34,097 nucleotides of DNA from Bacteroidales bacterium (GTDB lineage: Bacteria; Bacteroidota; Bacteroidia; Bacteroidales; UBA7960). Made by a program: the position numbers and the translations under genes. The stretch spans positions 1 to 34,097 of the forward strand of contig PWJZ01000055.1 of the NCBI GenBank assembly GCA_003559855.1, in the 5' to 3' direction. A model generated the notes under the pieces. The model had not been told where the DNA came from and ran no database searches. It saw nothing but the letters and a program-made list of their open reading frames with translations. This document shows, in pieces, positions 1-8,479 of this stretch (the stretch's first letter is position 1; each line of letters starts with the position of its first letter).

Positions 1-153
1 GGAAGATGTGCGGATGGAATGATAATTATGCCTTGAATATTTTGAAGAACATGAAAGCCTGAAAATGTGAATAATAAAAAGCCACGAATGCACGAATAAA
101 ACAGCGAATAATATTCGAACAAAATTCGTGCATTCGTGGCTAACAAATAAATG
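1..153. repeat. Bipartite intergenic repeat, copy 1, block A
   Basis: This stretch recurs at 18910-19061 with only about five differences, one of them an indel. It contains a perfect 17-bp inverted repeat (81-97 with 124-140). The copy begins at the first base of the window, so its true left end may lie outside. It is non-coding in all frames and lies upstream of yidC. The near identity of two copies about 19 kb apart suggests a dispersed repeat family rather than conserved regulatory DNA. A second shared block follows at 440-495. Confidence 0.9.
81..140. repeat. 17-bp perfect palindrome inside the repeat
   Basis: The left arm GCCACGAATGCACGAAT (81-97) is exactly complementary to 124-140. 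The 26-nt loop contains a smaller stem, CGAAT-aat-ATTCG. As RNA or cruciform DNA this would form a strong hairpin. No T-tract follows directly, so it is not a typical intrinsic terminator. The arms are conserved in copy 2 (18989-19005 and 19032-19048). Confidence 0.9.
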
Positions 154-439
154 GACGATCAAAAATATTATTAAACATCTTTCGGTTAAATATTTAGTAT
201 GATGATCATGAGCCGAAAAACATTAAAATATATACAAAGTAACAATAAAATAAAACCGTTCAATGTGTTTGCATATATTAAAAATATCTGATTATAAGCG
301 ATGATTTCAGAGTGTTTTTAAGAAGCCTCAACCTATGGCAAAATCAATAAAATATACTGTATTTTGCACTTTATCTCTATCATCAGTTTCTGATGGAAGG
401 GAGGCAATGTTTCATTTAATTATTGATAACTGTTAAAAT
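154..439. other. Non-coding DNA present only in copy 1 of the repeat
   Basis: These 286 nt separate the two shared repeat blocks here, whereas only 15 nt separate them in the second copy. No credible ORF is present. Small hairpins occur, for example CATCAG-ttt-CTGATG and AAAATA-tactg-TATTTT. It could be an insertion in this copy or material lost from the other; two copies cannot decide. Confidence 0.6.
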
Positions 440-495
440 ATTAATGTGTTAAACTGCTGCAGGGGAGGTACAGCATTTTCACGCGTTTGCCCTGA
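440..495. repeat. Bipartite repeat, copy 1, block B
   Basis: These 56 nt match 19077-19132 with about five substitutions. The core GGGAGGTACAGCATTTTCA is identical in both. The block ends about 40 nt before the yidC promoter. No coding potential is seen. Confidence 0.85.
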
Positions 496-535
496 GGCAA
501 TCATCATTTTATTTCAAAAATTGGTTTATTTAATC

Positions 536-543
536 TATCTTTG
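536..543 (+). promoter_or_regulatory. Promoter -7 box for yidC
   Basis: TATCTTTG matches the Bacteroidota -7 consensus TAnnTTTG exactly and lies 21 nt before the yidC start codon. No clear -33 TTTG is seen at the usual distance. Confidence 0.7.
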
Positions 544-563
544 CACTTTCAAAAATCAAACCC

Positions 564-2507
564 ATGAGTCGTAATAATGTAATAGGCCTGGTAATCATTC
601 TGTTTCTGATGATCGGTTACAGTATCTGGTTGGCTCCGGATCCGCCAACGGAAGAGGAGTTTGCCGAACGCAGGAAAATCGAAGACAGTCTTGAACTGAT
701 TCGGGAACAGCAAGAAGCCCTGGAAAAAGCAGAAAAACTTGAGGAAGCTTTTGAAAAAGTGCCTGAAGAGATTGTGGATGACCCCGAAACTCTTGATCCT
801 GATACCATACCAGACACCGAAATAAAGGAATTACATGATAAATACGGCATATTTGTAGGAAGCGCCAAAAAAGATGACCGGTTTTATGTTCTTGAAAACA
901 ATGTCTTAAGCCTTTCAATAAGCAAAAAAGGTGGTTATATTCATTCTGTCGGGTTAAAAAATTACAAAACCTTCGACCAAAAACCCTTGAAGCTCTTCTA
1001 TGGGGATGATGAAGAGTTTTCGATAAACTTTTTCCATAGAGCCAGGCTTATATCCACACAAAATCTTTATTTCACCCCTTACTTAAACGACAAAAGGTTC
1101 AAGAATGAAAAGTCCGTAACTGTTGAGCCTGGCGATTCAGTTATGTTTGCCATGCGGCTTTATACCGACAACTCCTCTGCAGAAAACCCCAAATACATTG
1201 AATTTCTCTACGGCCTGCACGGCAATAAATATATAATAGATTTTGATATTAACCTTGTCGGCCTGCAGGATGTTATAGCCGCAAATACCACGCGCATTAA
1301 TCTCGACTGGAAAATCAACATGCCTCGCCAGGAAAAAAACCGTGATTACGAGCAAAGCATGTCAACTGTTTTTTACAGGTTTGCTACCGGCGAAGTCGAT
1401 AATTTGAGACAAAACCGTGATGATTCCGAAAACCTGCGGACAAGTGTACATTGGATATCTTTCAAACAACAATTCTTCTCTTCAGTAATAATTGCCGAAA
1501 ACAATTTTATGGGTGCTGAGGTTGAAAGCCAGCTTCATGATGATGAAAATGAAGATTTTCTCAAAATATTATCCGTTTCGATGGATCTGCCCTACTCTTC
1601 CCGTAATGACAATTTTTACCCGATGCGGCTTTACTTCGGTCCGAACCATTACCAGACCCTGAGCAAATATGATATTGACCTTGAAAGACAAATACCGCTC
1701 GGTTGGGGTATATTCGGCTGGATAAACCGCTTTGCCATTATCCCGGTATTCAACTTTTTGGATGGATTTGATATTAATTACGGCATTATTATTCTAATGC
1801 TCACTGTAATGCTTAAGATAATTCTGCTGCCGATAGCATATAAAACATATATCTCTTCAGCCAGAATGAGAGTATTAAAACCGGAAATAGAGGAGCTCGG
1901 TAAAAAATTCCCCAAAAAGGAAGATGCCATGAAAAAGCAACAGGCTACCATGGCACTTTATAAGAAAGCAGGTGTTAACCCAATGGCAGGATGCGTACCA
2001 ATGCTTTTACAGCTGCCTATTCTTATTGCTATGTTCAGGTTTTTCCCGGCCTCTATTGAATTAAGACAGGAATCATTCTTATGGGCTGATGACCTTTCAT
2101 CATACGATTCCATTCTTGACTTGCCTTTCAGTCTCCCTTTTTATGGAGATCATGTCAGTCTCTTCACTTTACTCATGGCTGTTTCAACTGTCATCTATAC
2201 CAGGATGAACAGCCAAATGATGGGCAGTACAAACCAAATGCCCGGAATGAAAACGATGATGTATATGATGCCTGTTATGCTGCTGGCTATTTTTAACAGT
2301 TTTGCTTCAGCACTCAGCTACTATTATTTCCTAACAAACATTATTACTTTCGGCCAAATGGGCTTGTTTAGAAAATTAATTAATGAAAATGCCATTCGTA
2401 AAAAAATCGAGGAAAGCAAGAAAAAGCCCGTAAAAAAATCCAAATGGCAAAAAAAGCTTGAAGAAGTGTCAAAAGAAAGAGCAAAACAGGCAAAAAGAAA
2501 AAGATAG
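564..2507 (+). CDS. yidC: Membrane protein insertase YidC
   Basis: YidC inserts and folds inner-membrane proteins, either alone or with the Sec translocon. The 647-residue length fits the long Gram-negative form. An N-terminal membrane anchor (about residues 4-22) is followed by an acidic, Glu-rich linker and a large periplasmic beta-sandwich domain. The conserved YidC/Oxa1 core begins near residue 375 (GWGIFGW...) with several membrane helices. After the first core helix comes a basic segment with the groove-type arginines (SARMRVLKPE). The C-terminus is a Lys-rich tail (KKPVKKSKWQKK), as in YidC proteins that contact ribosomes. The start at 564 follows an exact -7 box by 21 nt and there is no Shine-Dalgarno, which is normal here. 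A strong terminator follows, so the gene appears monocistronic. Confidence 0.97.
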   Translation: MSRNNVIGLVIILFLMIGYSIWLAPDPPTEEEFAERRKIEDSLELIREQQEALEKAEKLEEAFEKVPEEIVDDPETLDPDTIPDTEIKELHDKYGIFVGSAKKDDRFYVLENNVLSLSISKKGGYIHSVGLKNYKTFDQKPLKLFYGDDEEFSINFFHRARLISTQNLYFTPYLNDKRFKNEKSVTVEPGDSVMFAMRLYTDNSSAENPKYIEFLYGLHGNKYIIDFDINLVGLQDVIAANTTRINLDWKINMPRQEKNRDYEQSMSTVFYRFATGEVDNLRQNRDDSENLRTSVHWISFKQQFFSSVIIAENNFMGAEVESQLHDDENEDFLKILSVSMDLPYSSRNDNFYPMRLYFGPNHYQTLSKYDIDLERQIPLGWGIFGWINRFAIIPVFNFLDGFDINYGIIILMLTVMLKIILLPIAYKTYISSARMRVLKPEIEELGKKFPKKEDAMKKQQATMALYKKAGVNPMAGCVPMLLQLPILIAMFRFFPASIELRQESFLWADDLSSYDSILDLPFSLPFYGDHVSLFTLLMAVSTVIYTRMNSQMMGSTNQMPGMKTMMYMMPVMLLAIFNSFASALSYYYFLTNIITFGQMGLFRKLINENAIRKKIEESKKKPVKKSKWQKKLEEVSKERAKQAKRKR

Positions 2508-2530
2508 TCATGCCAAATAACGTCAAAAAG

Positions 2531-2562
2531 AACCGTATCTTTTTTTGATACGGTTTTTTTTT
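2531..2562 (+). terminator. Intrinsic terminator after yidC
   Basis: A 9-bp perfect stem (AACCGTATC at 2531-2539 with GATACGGTT at 2547-2555) encloses seven T residues and is followed by a T-run. It starts 23 nt after the yidC stop codon and separates yidC from purB. Confidence 0.9.
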
Positions 2563-2607
2563 ATTTTAAAATAGGTTCATAAAACAACCGCATGTTAAGC
2601 TAATTGT

Positions 2608-2615
2608 TAACTTTG
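2608..2615 (+). promoter_or_regulatory. Promoter -7 box for purB
   Basis: TAACTTTG is an exact TAnnTTTG match. It ends 14 nt before the purB ATG, so the leader would be very short. Confidence 0.65.
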
Positions 2616-2629
2616 CCAAAAAAAGCACA

Positions 2630-3985
2630 ATGCAACACACCGGGCTACATAATATTTCGCCTCTGGACGGGCGATACAGTGAAATGACATCTTCACTGCA
2701 AAAATATTTCAGCGAAAAGGCACTTATCAGATACCGCATATATGTTGAAATAGAATATTTTCTTGCTTTATGCAGGCTGCCATTACCACAGTTAAAAGAT
2801 ACAGACCGTTCCGATTATAAAAATATCAATGATATTCACACATTGTTTTCCGATGAAGATGTTTTACGGGTTAAAGAAATAGAAAGATCCACAAACCATG
2901 ATGTAAAAGCTGTTGAATATTTCCTGAAGGAAAAATTTGAAAATACCGGCTTGGGCAGTTACAAGGAGTTCATACATTTCGGGCTTACGTCGCAGGACGT
3001 CAACAATACTGCCTTTCCGCTTATGTTAAGGGATTGTGTTGCCAACGAGCTGTTGCCGAAAACGTTTGAGCTGCTCTCTTTGCTGGAAACCCTTTCAAAG
3101 CAATGGCTTTCACATCCCATGCTGGCCCGGACCCACGGCCAGCCTGCCTCACCTACAACCGTCGGTAAAGAGATCTACGTTTTCCATAACCGCCTGAAAA
3201 AACAACTAAACTGCTTAAGCTCTTTGAACTATCCGGCAAAGTTCGGCGGAGCTGCCGGCAATATGAATGCACATCATGCAGCTTTCCCGGAAATTAACTG
3301 GATCAGATTTGCTAATAAATTTGTTGAAAGCACCCTGAAATTAAAACGTTCTGAAATAACAACCCAAATAGACCATTACGACGGGTTGTCGGAAATTTTT
3401 GATTGCCTCAAAAGGATATGTATAATTATTACCGACCTTGACAGGGATATGTGGACATATATTTCAATGGATTACTTCAAGCAAAAAACCGTTGCTGCAG
3501 AGGCAGGTTCCTCTGCCATGCCTCATAAAGTAAATCCGATAGATTTCGAAAATTCAGAAGGCAATTGCGGTATAGCCATTGCAATCTTTGAACATTTATC
3601 GGCTAAGCTGCCGGTTTCACGTTTACAACGCGACCTCAGCGATTCGACGGTAATACGCAACATTGGAGTGCCTGTAGCTCATCTGTTTTTAGCCCTTAAT
3701 TCAACTATAAAGGGCTTAAACAAACTTATAATCAATAAGGCCGCTATTGATAAAGACCTGGAAAATAACTGGCAGGTAATCGCAGAAGCCATTCAAACCA
3801 TTTTGCGCAGAGAAGGTTATCCGGAACCGTATGAAAAATTAAAGAAATTCACCAGAGGGAATAAATCAATTGACCGTAAAACCATTCATAACTTTATAGA
3901 TAATCTAAATATCAGCACGGAAGTAAAAAATGAACTGAAAAGCATTACTCCTTTTAACTATACCGGGATCTTACCGGAAATTTAA
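2630..3985 (+). CDS. purB: Adenylosuccinate lyase PurB
   Basis: PurB catalyses two fumarate-releasing steps of purine synthesis: SAICAR to AICAR, and adenylosuccinate to AMP. The 451 residues match the family. The opening LSPLDGRY-like segment (ISPLDGRYSEM), the HFGLTSQDVNN motif, the active-site ARTHGQPASPTT segment near residue 165, and the fumarase/lyase superfamily signature SSAMPHKVNP near residue 297 are all present. It is a soluble cytoplasmic enzyme acting as a tetramer in characterised relatives. It sits alone between the yidC terminator and the ABC exporter gene, so no purine operon is visible. Confidence 0.97.
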   Translation: MQHTGLHNISPLDGRYSEMTSSLQKYFSEKALIRYRIYVEIEYFLALCRLPLPQLKDTDRSDYKNINDIHTLFSDEDVLRVKEIERSTNHDVKAVEYFLKEKFENTGLGSYKEFIHFGLTSQDVNNTAFPLMLRDCVANELLPKTFELLSLLETLSKQWLSHPMLARTHGQPASPTTVGKEIYVFHNRLKKQLNCLSSLNYPAKFGGAAGNMNAHHAAFPEINWIRFANKFVESTLKLKRSEITTQIDHYDGLSEIFDCLKRICIIITDLDRDMWTYISMDYFKQKTVAAEAGSSAMPHKVNPIDFENSEGNCGIAIAIFEHLSAKLPVSRLQRDLSDSTVIRNIGVPVAHLFLALNSTIKGLNKLIINKAAIDKDLENNWQVIAEAIQTILRREGYPEPYEKLKKFTRGNKSIDRKTIHNFIDNLNISTEVKNELKSITPFNYTGILPEI

Positions 3986-4124
3986 TATGTATGAAACCCT
4001 CAGTTACCAAGGTTTTGAAAAAATTATGAACCGGACATGAGAGTTTCAGGTAGTCAGGACTGTTAATGTTATTTTTAGCAAATAAATGTTATTAAAAGCG
4101 GAAGTTTAAATACATTTCACAGGA

Positions 4125-5945
4125 ATGAAAAATTTTAATAAAATACTTCGATATATATTTCCTTACTGGAGCAGGATAGTCTGCAATATTTTCTTAAATT
4201 TTTTGTCGGTTATTTTTTCGGTTTTCACGCTTACTATGATAATTCCCTTTTTAGGAATTCTTTTTGATGCCCAGCCGGTGATTGAGGATCCTGTTCCACT
4301 GAGGTTAACGGTCAATTCAATTGAGCAGAATTTCAACTACTACATTGGCTTATTGATAAGGAATTACGGTGAATTTTATGCCTTGCTGTTCATTGGAGTG
4401 ATTGTTACAATTACCAGCCTGCTTCGTAACGGATTCAAATATCTTGCAATGTACAACCTCGCTTCTGTCCGTACAGGGGTGGTAAAAGATATTCGCAACA
4501 CTCTTTATAAAAAAACCATTGATCTTCCTCTTTCCTACTATTCAAATGAACGCAAAGGCGATGTTATTTCGAGGATGACCAACGATGTTCAGCAGGTAGA
4601 GTTAAGCATCATAAGCAGTCTTGAAATGGCATTTCGCGAGCCGATAACCATTATTGTATACCTGTTCACGCTTTTTATCATGAGCCCGTTGCTGACCTTA
4701 TTTGTTTTGATCTTACTGCCTATAAGCGGTTTTATCATCGGCAAGATAGGTAAAAACCTTAAAAAAACGGCTTTGAAAGGACAAACCAAGCTTGGAATAA
4801 TACTCTCAGTAATTGAGGAGACGATCACAGGGCTTCGTATTATCAAGGCATTCAATGCCGAAGAAAAGGTCAAAAAACAGTTTCACAGTATTAACAGCTT
4901 CTATACCAGGGTAATGACCAAAATGTATCGCAGGCACTATCTTGCTGCTCCAACCAGTGAGTTTCTGGGAACCTTGATAGTAGTAATAATAATGATATAT
5001 GGCGGCGCACTTGTGCTTGGCGGCCAGGCAAACCTGTCCTCGCAAGGGTTTATAGGATATATTGCAATATTCTCACAAATAATCAATCCTGCCAAATCAT
5101 TCACAAAGGCATACTATGATATTAAGAAGGGTATGGCATCAGCCGACAGGATCAATGACATCATGAAAGCAGAGAGCACAATAGTTGAGATCAAAAACCC
5201 CATACCCATAAAATCTTTCAATGATTGCATAGAGTATAGGAACGTATATTTCCGTTACGAAAAGGAAGACGTGTTGAAAAACATCAATATTAAGATACAT
5301 AAGGGAAAAACCGTTGCGCTAGTGGGTCATTCGGGTGCCGGCAAATCCACCTTTGTTGATCTGCTGCCCCGCATACTCGATGTTACCAAAGGCGAGATAT
5401 TAATTGACGGAATAAACATTAAAAATCTCAAAATAAAAGACTTGAGAGCCTTAATGGGTAATGTCAACCAGGAAGCAATACTTTTCAACGATAACTTTTT
5501 CAATAACATTGCTTTCGGAATGGAGAAAGTTGCCGAAGAACAGGTAATAAATGCCGCAAAGATTGCCAATGCACATGAATTTATTATCAGGACCAACAAC
5601 GGATATTACACCAATATAGGCGACAGCGGCAGAAAGCTTTCAGGCGGGCAACGGCAAAGGCTCTCAATTGCACGTGCCATAATCCACAATCCACCAATCC
5701 TGATACTTGATGAAGCAACTTCAGCTCTTGATACCGAGTCGGAAAGGCTCGTTCAAAAAGCCCTGGCTGAAGTAATGAAAAACCGTACCTCAATAGTAAT
5801 TGCACACAGACTGTCAACAGTTATCAATGCCGACCTTATCTGTGTGCTCCTGGAAGGTGAAATTATCGAACAGGGAAGCCATAACGAACTGATAGTCAAT
5901 GACGGTGTGTACAAAAAACTACATGACACACAAATGTTCTCGTAA
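4125..5945 (+). CDS. ABC exporter, fused permease and ATPase (MsbA-like)
   Basis: This is a half-transporter with a six-helix type I exporter domain (about residues 15-330) followed by a nucleotide-binding domain. Walker A is GHSGAGKST near residue 401, the signature LSGGQRQR lies near 505, Walker B is ILILDEATS near 527, and the switch His follows in IAHRLS. It would work as a homodimer in the inner membrane. The 606-residue length and overall layout fit MsbA-type lipid flippases, but multidrug or lipid exporters of the same family look alike, so the substrate is not assigned. It lies about 140 nt downstream of purB; TACATTTC at 4111 is a one-mismatch -7 box. Confidence 0.9.
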   Translation: MKNFNKILRYIFPYWSRIVCNIFLNFLSVIFSVFTLTMIIPFLGILFDAQPVIEDPVPLRLTVNSIEQNFNYYIGLLIRNYGEFYALLFIGVIVTITSLLRNGFKYLAMYNLASVRTGVVKDIRNTLYKKTIDLPLSYYSNERKGDVISRMTNDVQQVELSIISSLEMAFREPITIIVYLFTLFIMSPLLTLFVLILLPISGFIIGKIGKNLKKTALKGQTKLGIILSVIEETITGLRIIKAFNAEEKVKKQFHSINSFYTRVMTKMYRRHYLAAPTSEFLGTLIVVIIMIYGGALVLGGQANLSSQGFIGYIAIFSQIINPAKSFTKAYYDIKKGMASADRINDIMKAESTIVEIKNPIPIKSFNDCIEYRNVYFRYEKEDVLKNINIKIHKGKTVALVGHSGAGKSTFVDLLPRILDVTKGEILIDGINIKNLKIKDLRALMGNVNQEAILFNDNFFNNIAFGMEKVAEEQVINAAKIANAHEFIIRTNNGYYTNIGDSGRKLSGGQRQRLSIARAIIHNPPILILDEATSALDTESERLVQKALAEVMKNRTSIVIAHRLSTVINADLICVLLEGEIIEQGSHNELIVNDGVYKKLHDTQMFS

Positions 5946-6284
5946 TTATGGAAGAACGCCGGAAAAATATTTTAAAACCCAAACTTAAAATCCTAAGCTC
6001 GAAAGTTGCTCTTGAAACACGAATGCTATCAAATTACGAATATGTGCGAATGTATAAATTACGGATTAATACCGATTACCTCTCACAATTCGTTCACCCC
6101 GTTAAATATAAACTATTTTAAAATTATTGTTGTTTTGATCAACATCGAACCAACGTTACAACCTTGCATAATATATATTATCTATGTTATTTAACAAGGG
6201 TAAACCCGTCACCCGTCATCCGAAATTTTAAATTTTTAATAAAGTACATGGATGAATTAGGTAAAAAAAATTTCAGAATTGTTG
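5946..6284. other. Intergenic DNA with decayed palindrome-like fragments
   Basis: No credible gene is seen. The stretch around 6021-6095 carries scattered CACGAAT, TTACGAAT and TGCGAAT motifs that resemble, imperfectly, the palindrome arms at 81-140. I treat it as possible repeat debris without a defined boundary. A 62-residue ORF at 6006-6194 lacks any recognisable composition or start context. Confidence 0.4.
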
Positions 6285-6292
6285 TATTTTTG
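6285..6292 (+). promoter_or_regulatory. Promoter -7 box for the DUF5606 gene
   Basis: TATTTTTG is an exact TAnnTTTG match about 60 nt upstream of the ATG at 6354. Confidence 0.65.
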
Positions 6293-6353
6293 CAAATGTT
6301 ATCTGTAAACTATCATATCATTATCAACACAAAAAAGTAAAAATCTGATTATT

Positions 6354-6938
6354 ATGGACTTAAGTGACATTCTGACAATTTCGGGAAAAAGCGGGTTGTA
6401 TAAGATTATTTCAAAGACACAGAACAGCATGATAGCCGAGTCACTGGAAGATGGTAAAAGGTTTCCGGTTTTTGCTACCAACCGTTCTTCAACGCTCGAA
6501 GATATTACCATATTTACTGAAAAAGAAGATATCCCTTTAAAGGATGTTCTCTGGAAAATGCATGAAACCGAGGAAGGCAAAAAAAGCAGTATTGATCATA
6601 AAGCTGATGATAAATCATTGAAAGACTATTTTGAAAAAATCGTACCTGATTTTGATAAGGAAAGAGTATATCCTTCTGATATAAAAAAGGTTATAAGATG
6701 GTATAATATTTTACTTCAGCATAATATTATAACAAAGCCGGAAGAAGAAAAAAAGGACAAGAAAAAAGAGGATGCCGAACAGGATATAAAGGACCAAAAG
6801 ACACGTCAGGACAAAACGGCAAAAACCAAAGCAAAGAAAACAGAAAAGATAAAACCGGTGAAAGATACCACAAAGCAAGCCGAATCAATACCAGTACAGA
6901 AAGGCAAGTCAAAAAACATAAAAACCAAGAAAGTTTGA
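6354..6938 (+). CDS. DUF5606 domain protein with Lys-rich tail
   Basis: The first roughly 120 residues match the pattern of DUF5606, a conserved Bacteroidota family of unknown function. It opens with MDLSDILTISGKSGLYK, continues through a segment like VESLEDGKRFPVF, and then an acidic stretch (IFTEKEDIPLKDV). A segment around residues 100-122 (YPSDIKKVIRWYNIL) completes the domain. The remaining roughly 70 residues are almost entirely Lys, Glu, Asp, Thr and Gln, so they are probably disordered and charged. No signal peptide or membrane segment is visible, so it is probably cytoplasmic. The gene has its own promoter and is followed by about 265 nt without a gene. Its role is unknown; the basic tail could suit nucleic-acid contact, but that is inference. 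Confidence 0.85.
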   Translation: MDLSDILTISGKSGLYKIISKTQNSMIAESLEDGKRFPVFATNRSSTLEDITIFTEKEDIPLKDVLWKMHETEEGKKSSIDHKADDKSLKDYFEKIVPDFDKERVYPSDIKKVIRWYNILLQHNIITKPEEEKKDKKKEDAEQDIKDQKTRQDKTAKTKAKKTEKIKPVKDTTKQAESIPVQKGKSKNIKTKKV

Positions 6939-7203
6939 GAGTTACGGTTGACGTGGATCAGGAGTACGAGACGAGGTCAGATGTGACCGGTTGCATAATG
7001 TAGCAGGCATTTGCACGGGTAATGGCTCGTGGCAGCCGAAACGGGAACGGACATGACGGAATGGCATATGGCCCGGTTGAAAAAGATGACAAAAAAACTG
7101 CATAATGAATAACCAGTACTAAACACGAAACCATTTACACGAAATTTCAAACCAATAACCAGCTATCACTTGACCGGAATTTAAAACAAAATATCGTATA
7201 AAT

Positions 7204-8244
7204 ATGTACAAAAGGGTAATACGCCCGCTGCTGTTTCTTATCGACCCCGAAACCATACATAACTTAGTTTCAGGCGGTCTGAAGTTCTTTTTTTCCATAC
7301 CCGGCATACCACACTTTATAAGCAGAGTTTTTACTGTTAAGCACGATTCTCTTAAACGGCAGGTGTTCGGCCTTGCCTTCAGCAATCCTGTCGGTATGGC
7401 TGCAGGATTTGATAAAGAAGCCAGGCTATACAACCATCTGAAACATTTCGGTTTCAGCCATGTTGAAATTGGCACTGTTACACCTGAATCGCAACCGGGC
7501 AATCCCCGGCCGCGACTATTCAGAATCCCGAAAGATAAAGCAATGATAAACAGGATGGGATTCAACAACCGGGGAGTTGCAGAAGTGGTGAAAAATCTGA
7601 AAAAAACAAAACCAAAGATCATTATCGGATGCAATATCGGCAAAAACACAAATACGCCCAACGAAGATGCACTAAAAGACTACTGCAGGGTCTTTGAAGC
7701 CGTTTATCAATATGTCGACTATTTTGTCATAAACCTGAGCTGTCCTAATATTAAAGACCTGCACAAACTGCAGGATAAGGAGAATACAAAACAAATACTG
7801 GATGAAATAACAAGACGAAACTCCGAAAAACCTGTAAAAAAGCCCGTATTACTTAAAATCGGACCCGACCATGATGAAAAAAAGCTTGATGAAATAATCG
7901 AAGTGGTTGAACAAACCGGAATCGACGGAATTATTGCCACAAATACGACAACAACACGCGAAAACCTTACCACAGATTCAAAACAGATTGAATTTATAGG
8001 TGATGGCGGTTTAAGCGGCTTGCCGCTTAAACAGAAATCAACCAGAACCATCGCTTATATATCAAAAAAAACAAAAGGGAAATTACCTGTTATCGGGGTA
8101 GGCGGTATTTTCTCACCAAACGATGCACTGGAAAAACTAAAAGCAGGGGCAAAACTTATACAGATCTATACAGGATTTATCTATGAAGGTCCTTCTGTGG
8201 TAAAAAAAATCAACAAACAACTATTAAAAAACACAGATCTTTGA
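7204..8244 (+). CDS. pyrD: Dihydroorotate dehydrogenase, class 2 type
   Basis: PyrD oxidises dihydroorotate to orotate in pyrimidine synthesis. Class 2 enzymes pass electrons from FMN to membrane quinone. The 346-residue length and the N-terminal amphipathic extension (YKRVIRPLLFLIDPETIHNL) are class 2 features, and that segment normally touches the membrane. FMN and substrate motifs include NPVGMAAGFDKEA (61-73), NRMGFNN (116-122), a central VINLSCPN (175-182) and the late GVGGIFSP. The residue at the catalytic-base position appears to be Cys180, which is the class 1 residue, where E. coli and human class 2 enzymes have Ser. The start at ATG 7204 gives the usual N-terminus. No promoter is evident in the 265 nt upstream. 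Confidence 0.95.
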   Translation: MYKRVIRPLLFLIDPETIHNLVSGGLKFFFSIPGIPHFISRVFTVKHDSLKRQVFGLAFSNPVGMAAGFDKEARLYNHLKHFGFSHVEIGTVTPESQPGNPRPRLFRIPKDKAMINRMGFNNRGVAEVVKNLKKTKPKIIIGCNIGKNTNTPNEDALKDYCRVFEAVYQYVDYFVINLSCPNIKDLHKLQDKENTKQILDEITRRNSEKPVKKPVLLKIGPDHDEKKLDEIIEVVEQTGIDGIIATNTTTTRENLTTDSKQIEFIGDGGLSGLPLKQKSTRTIAYISKKTKGKLPVIGVGGIFSPNDALEKLKAGAKLIQIYTGFIYEGPSVVKKINKQLLKNTDL

Positions 8245-8479
8245 CAACTTTAACCCTGACCGTTCACATATGCTTTTTTAACTCATATATTAAAATCTGA
8301 AATTTAAAAAAATCAGTTAAAACAACTATTTGTAAATTACCGAACATTACCCGGCTGAAAATTGTTTTATTTACAATAATAAAATATTATTAAAAATGTT
8401 CATAATGAAGCAATTAATATTTTTTGGCCCGGGGTTTGCTTTAAATATATAAGATAAAGCACTATCAAAGACTCTATTT

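Noticed and set aside
81-140. CRISPR-like repeat
   Set aside because: The palindrome occurs once per copy without regularly spaced repeats or cas genes.
7119-7661. 180-residue minus-strand ORF
   Set aside because: It is the reverse-strand shadow of pyrD, which has full family motifs.
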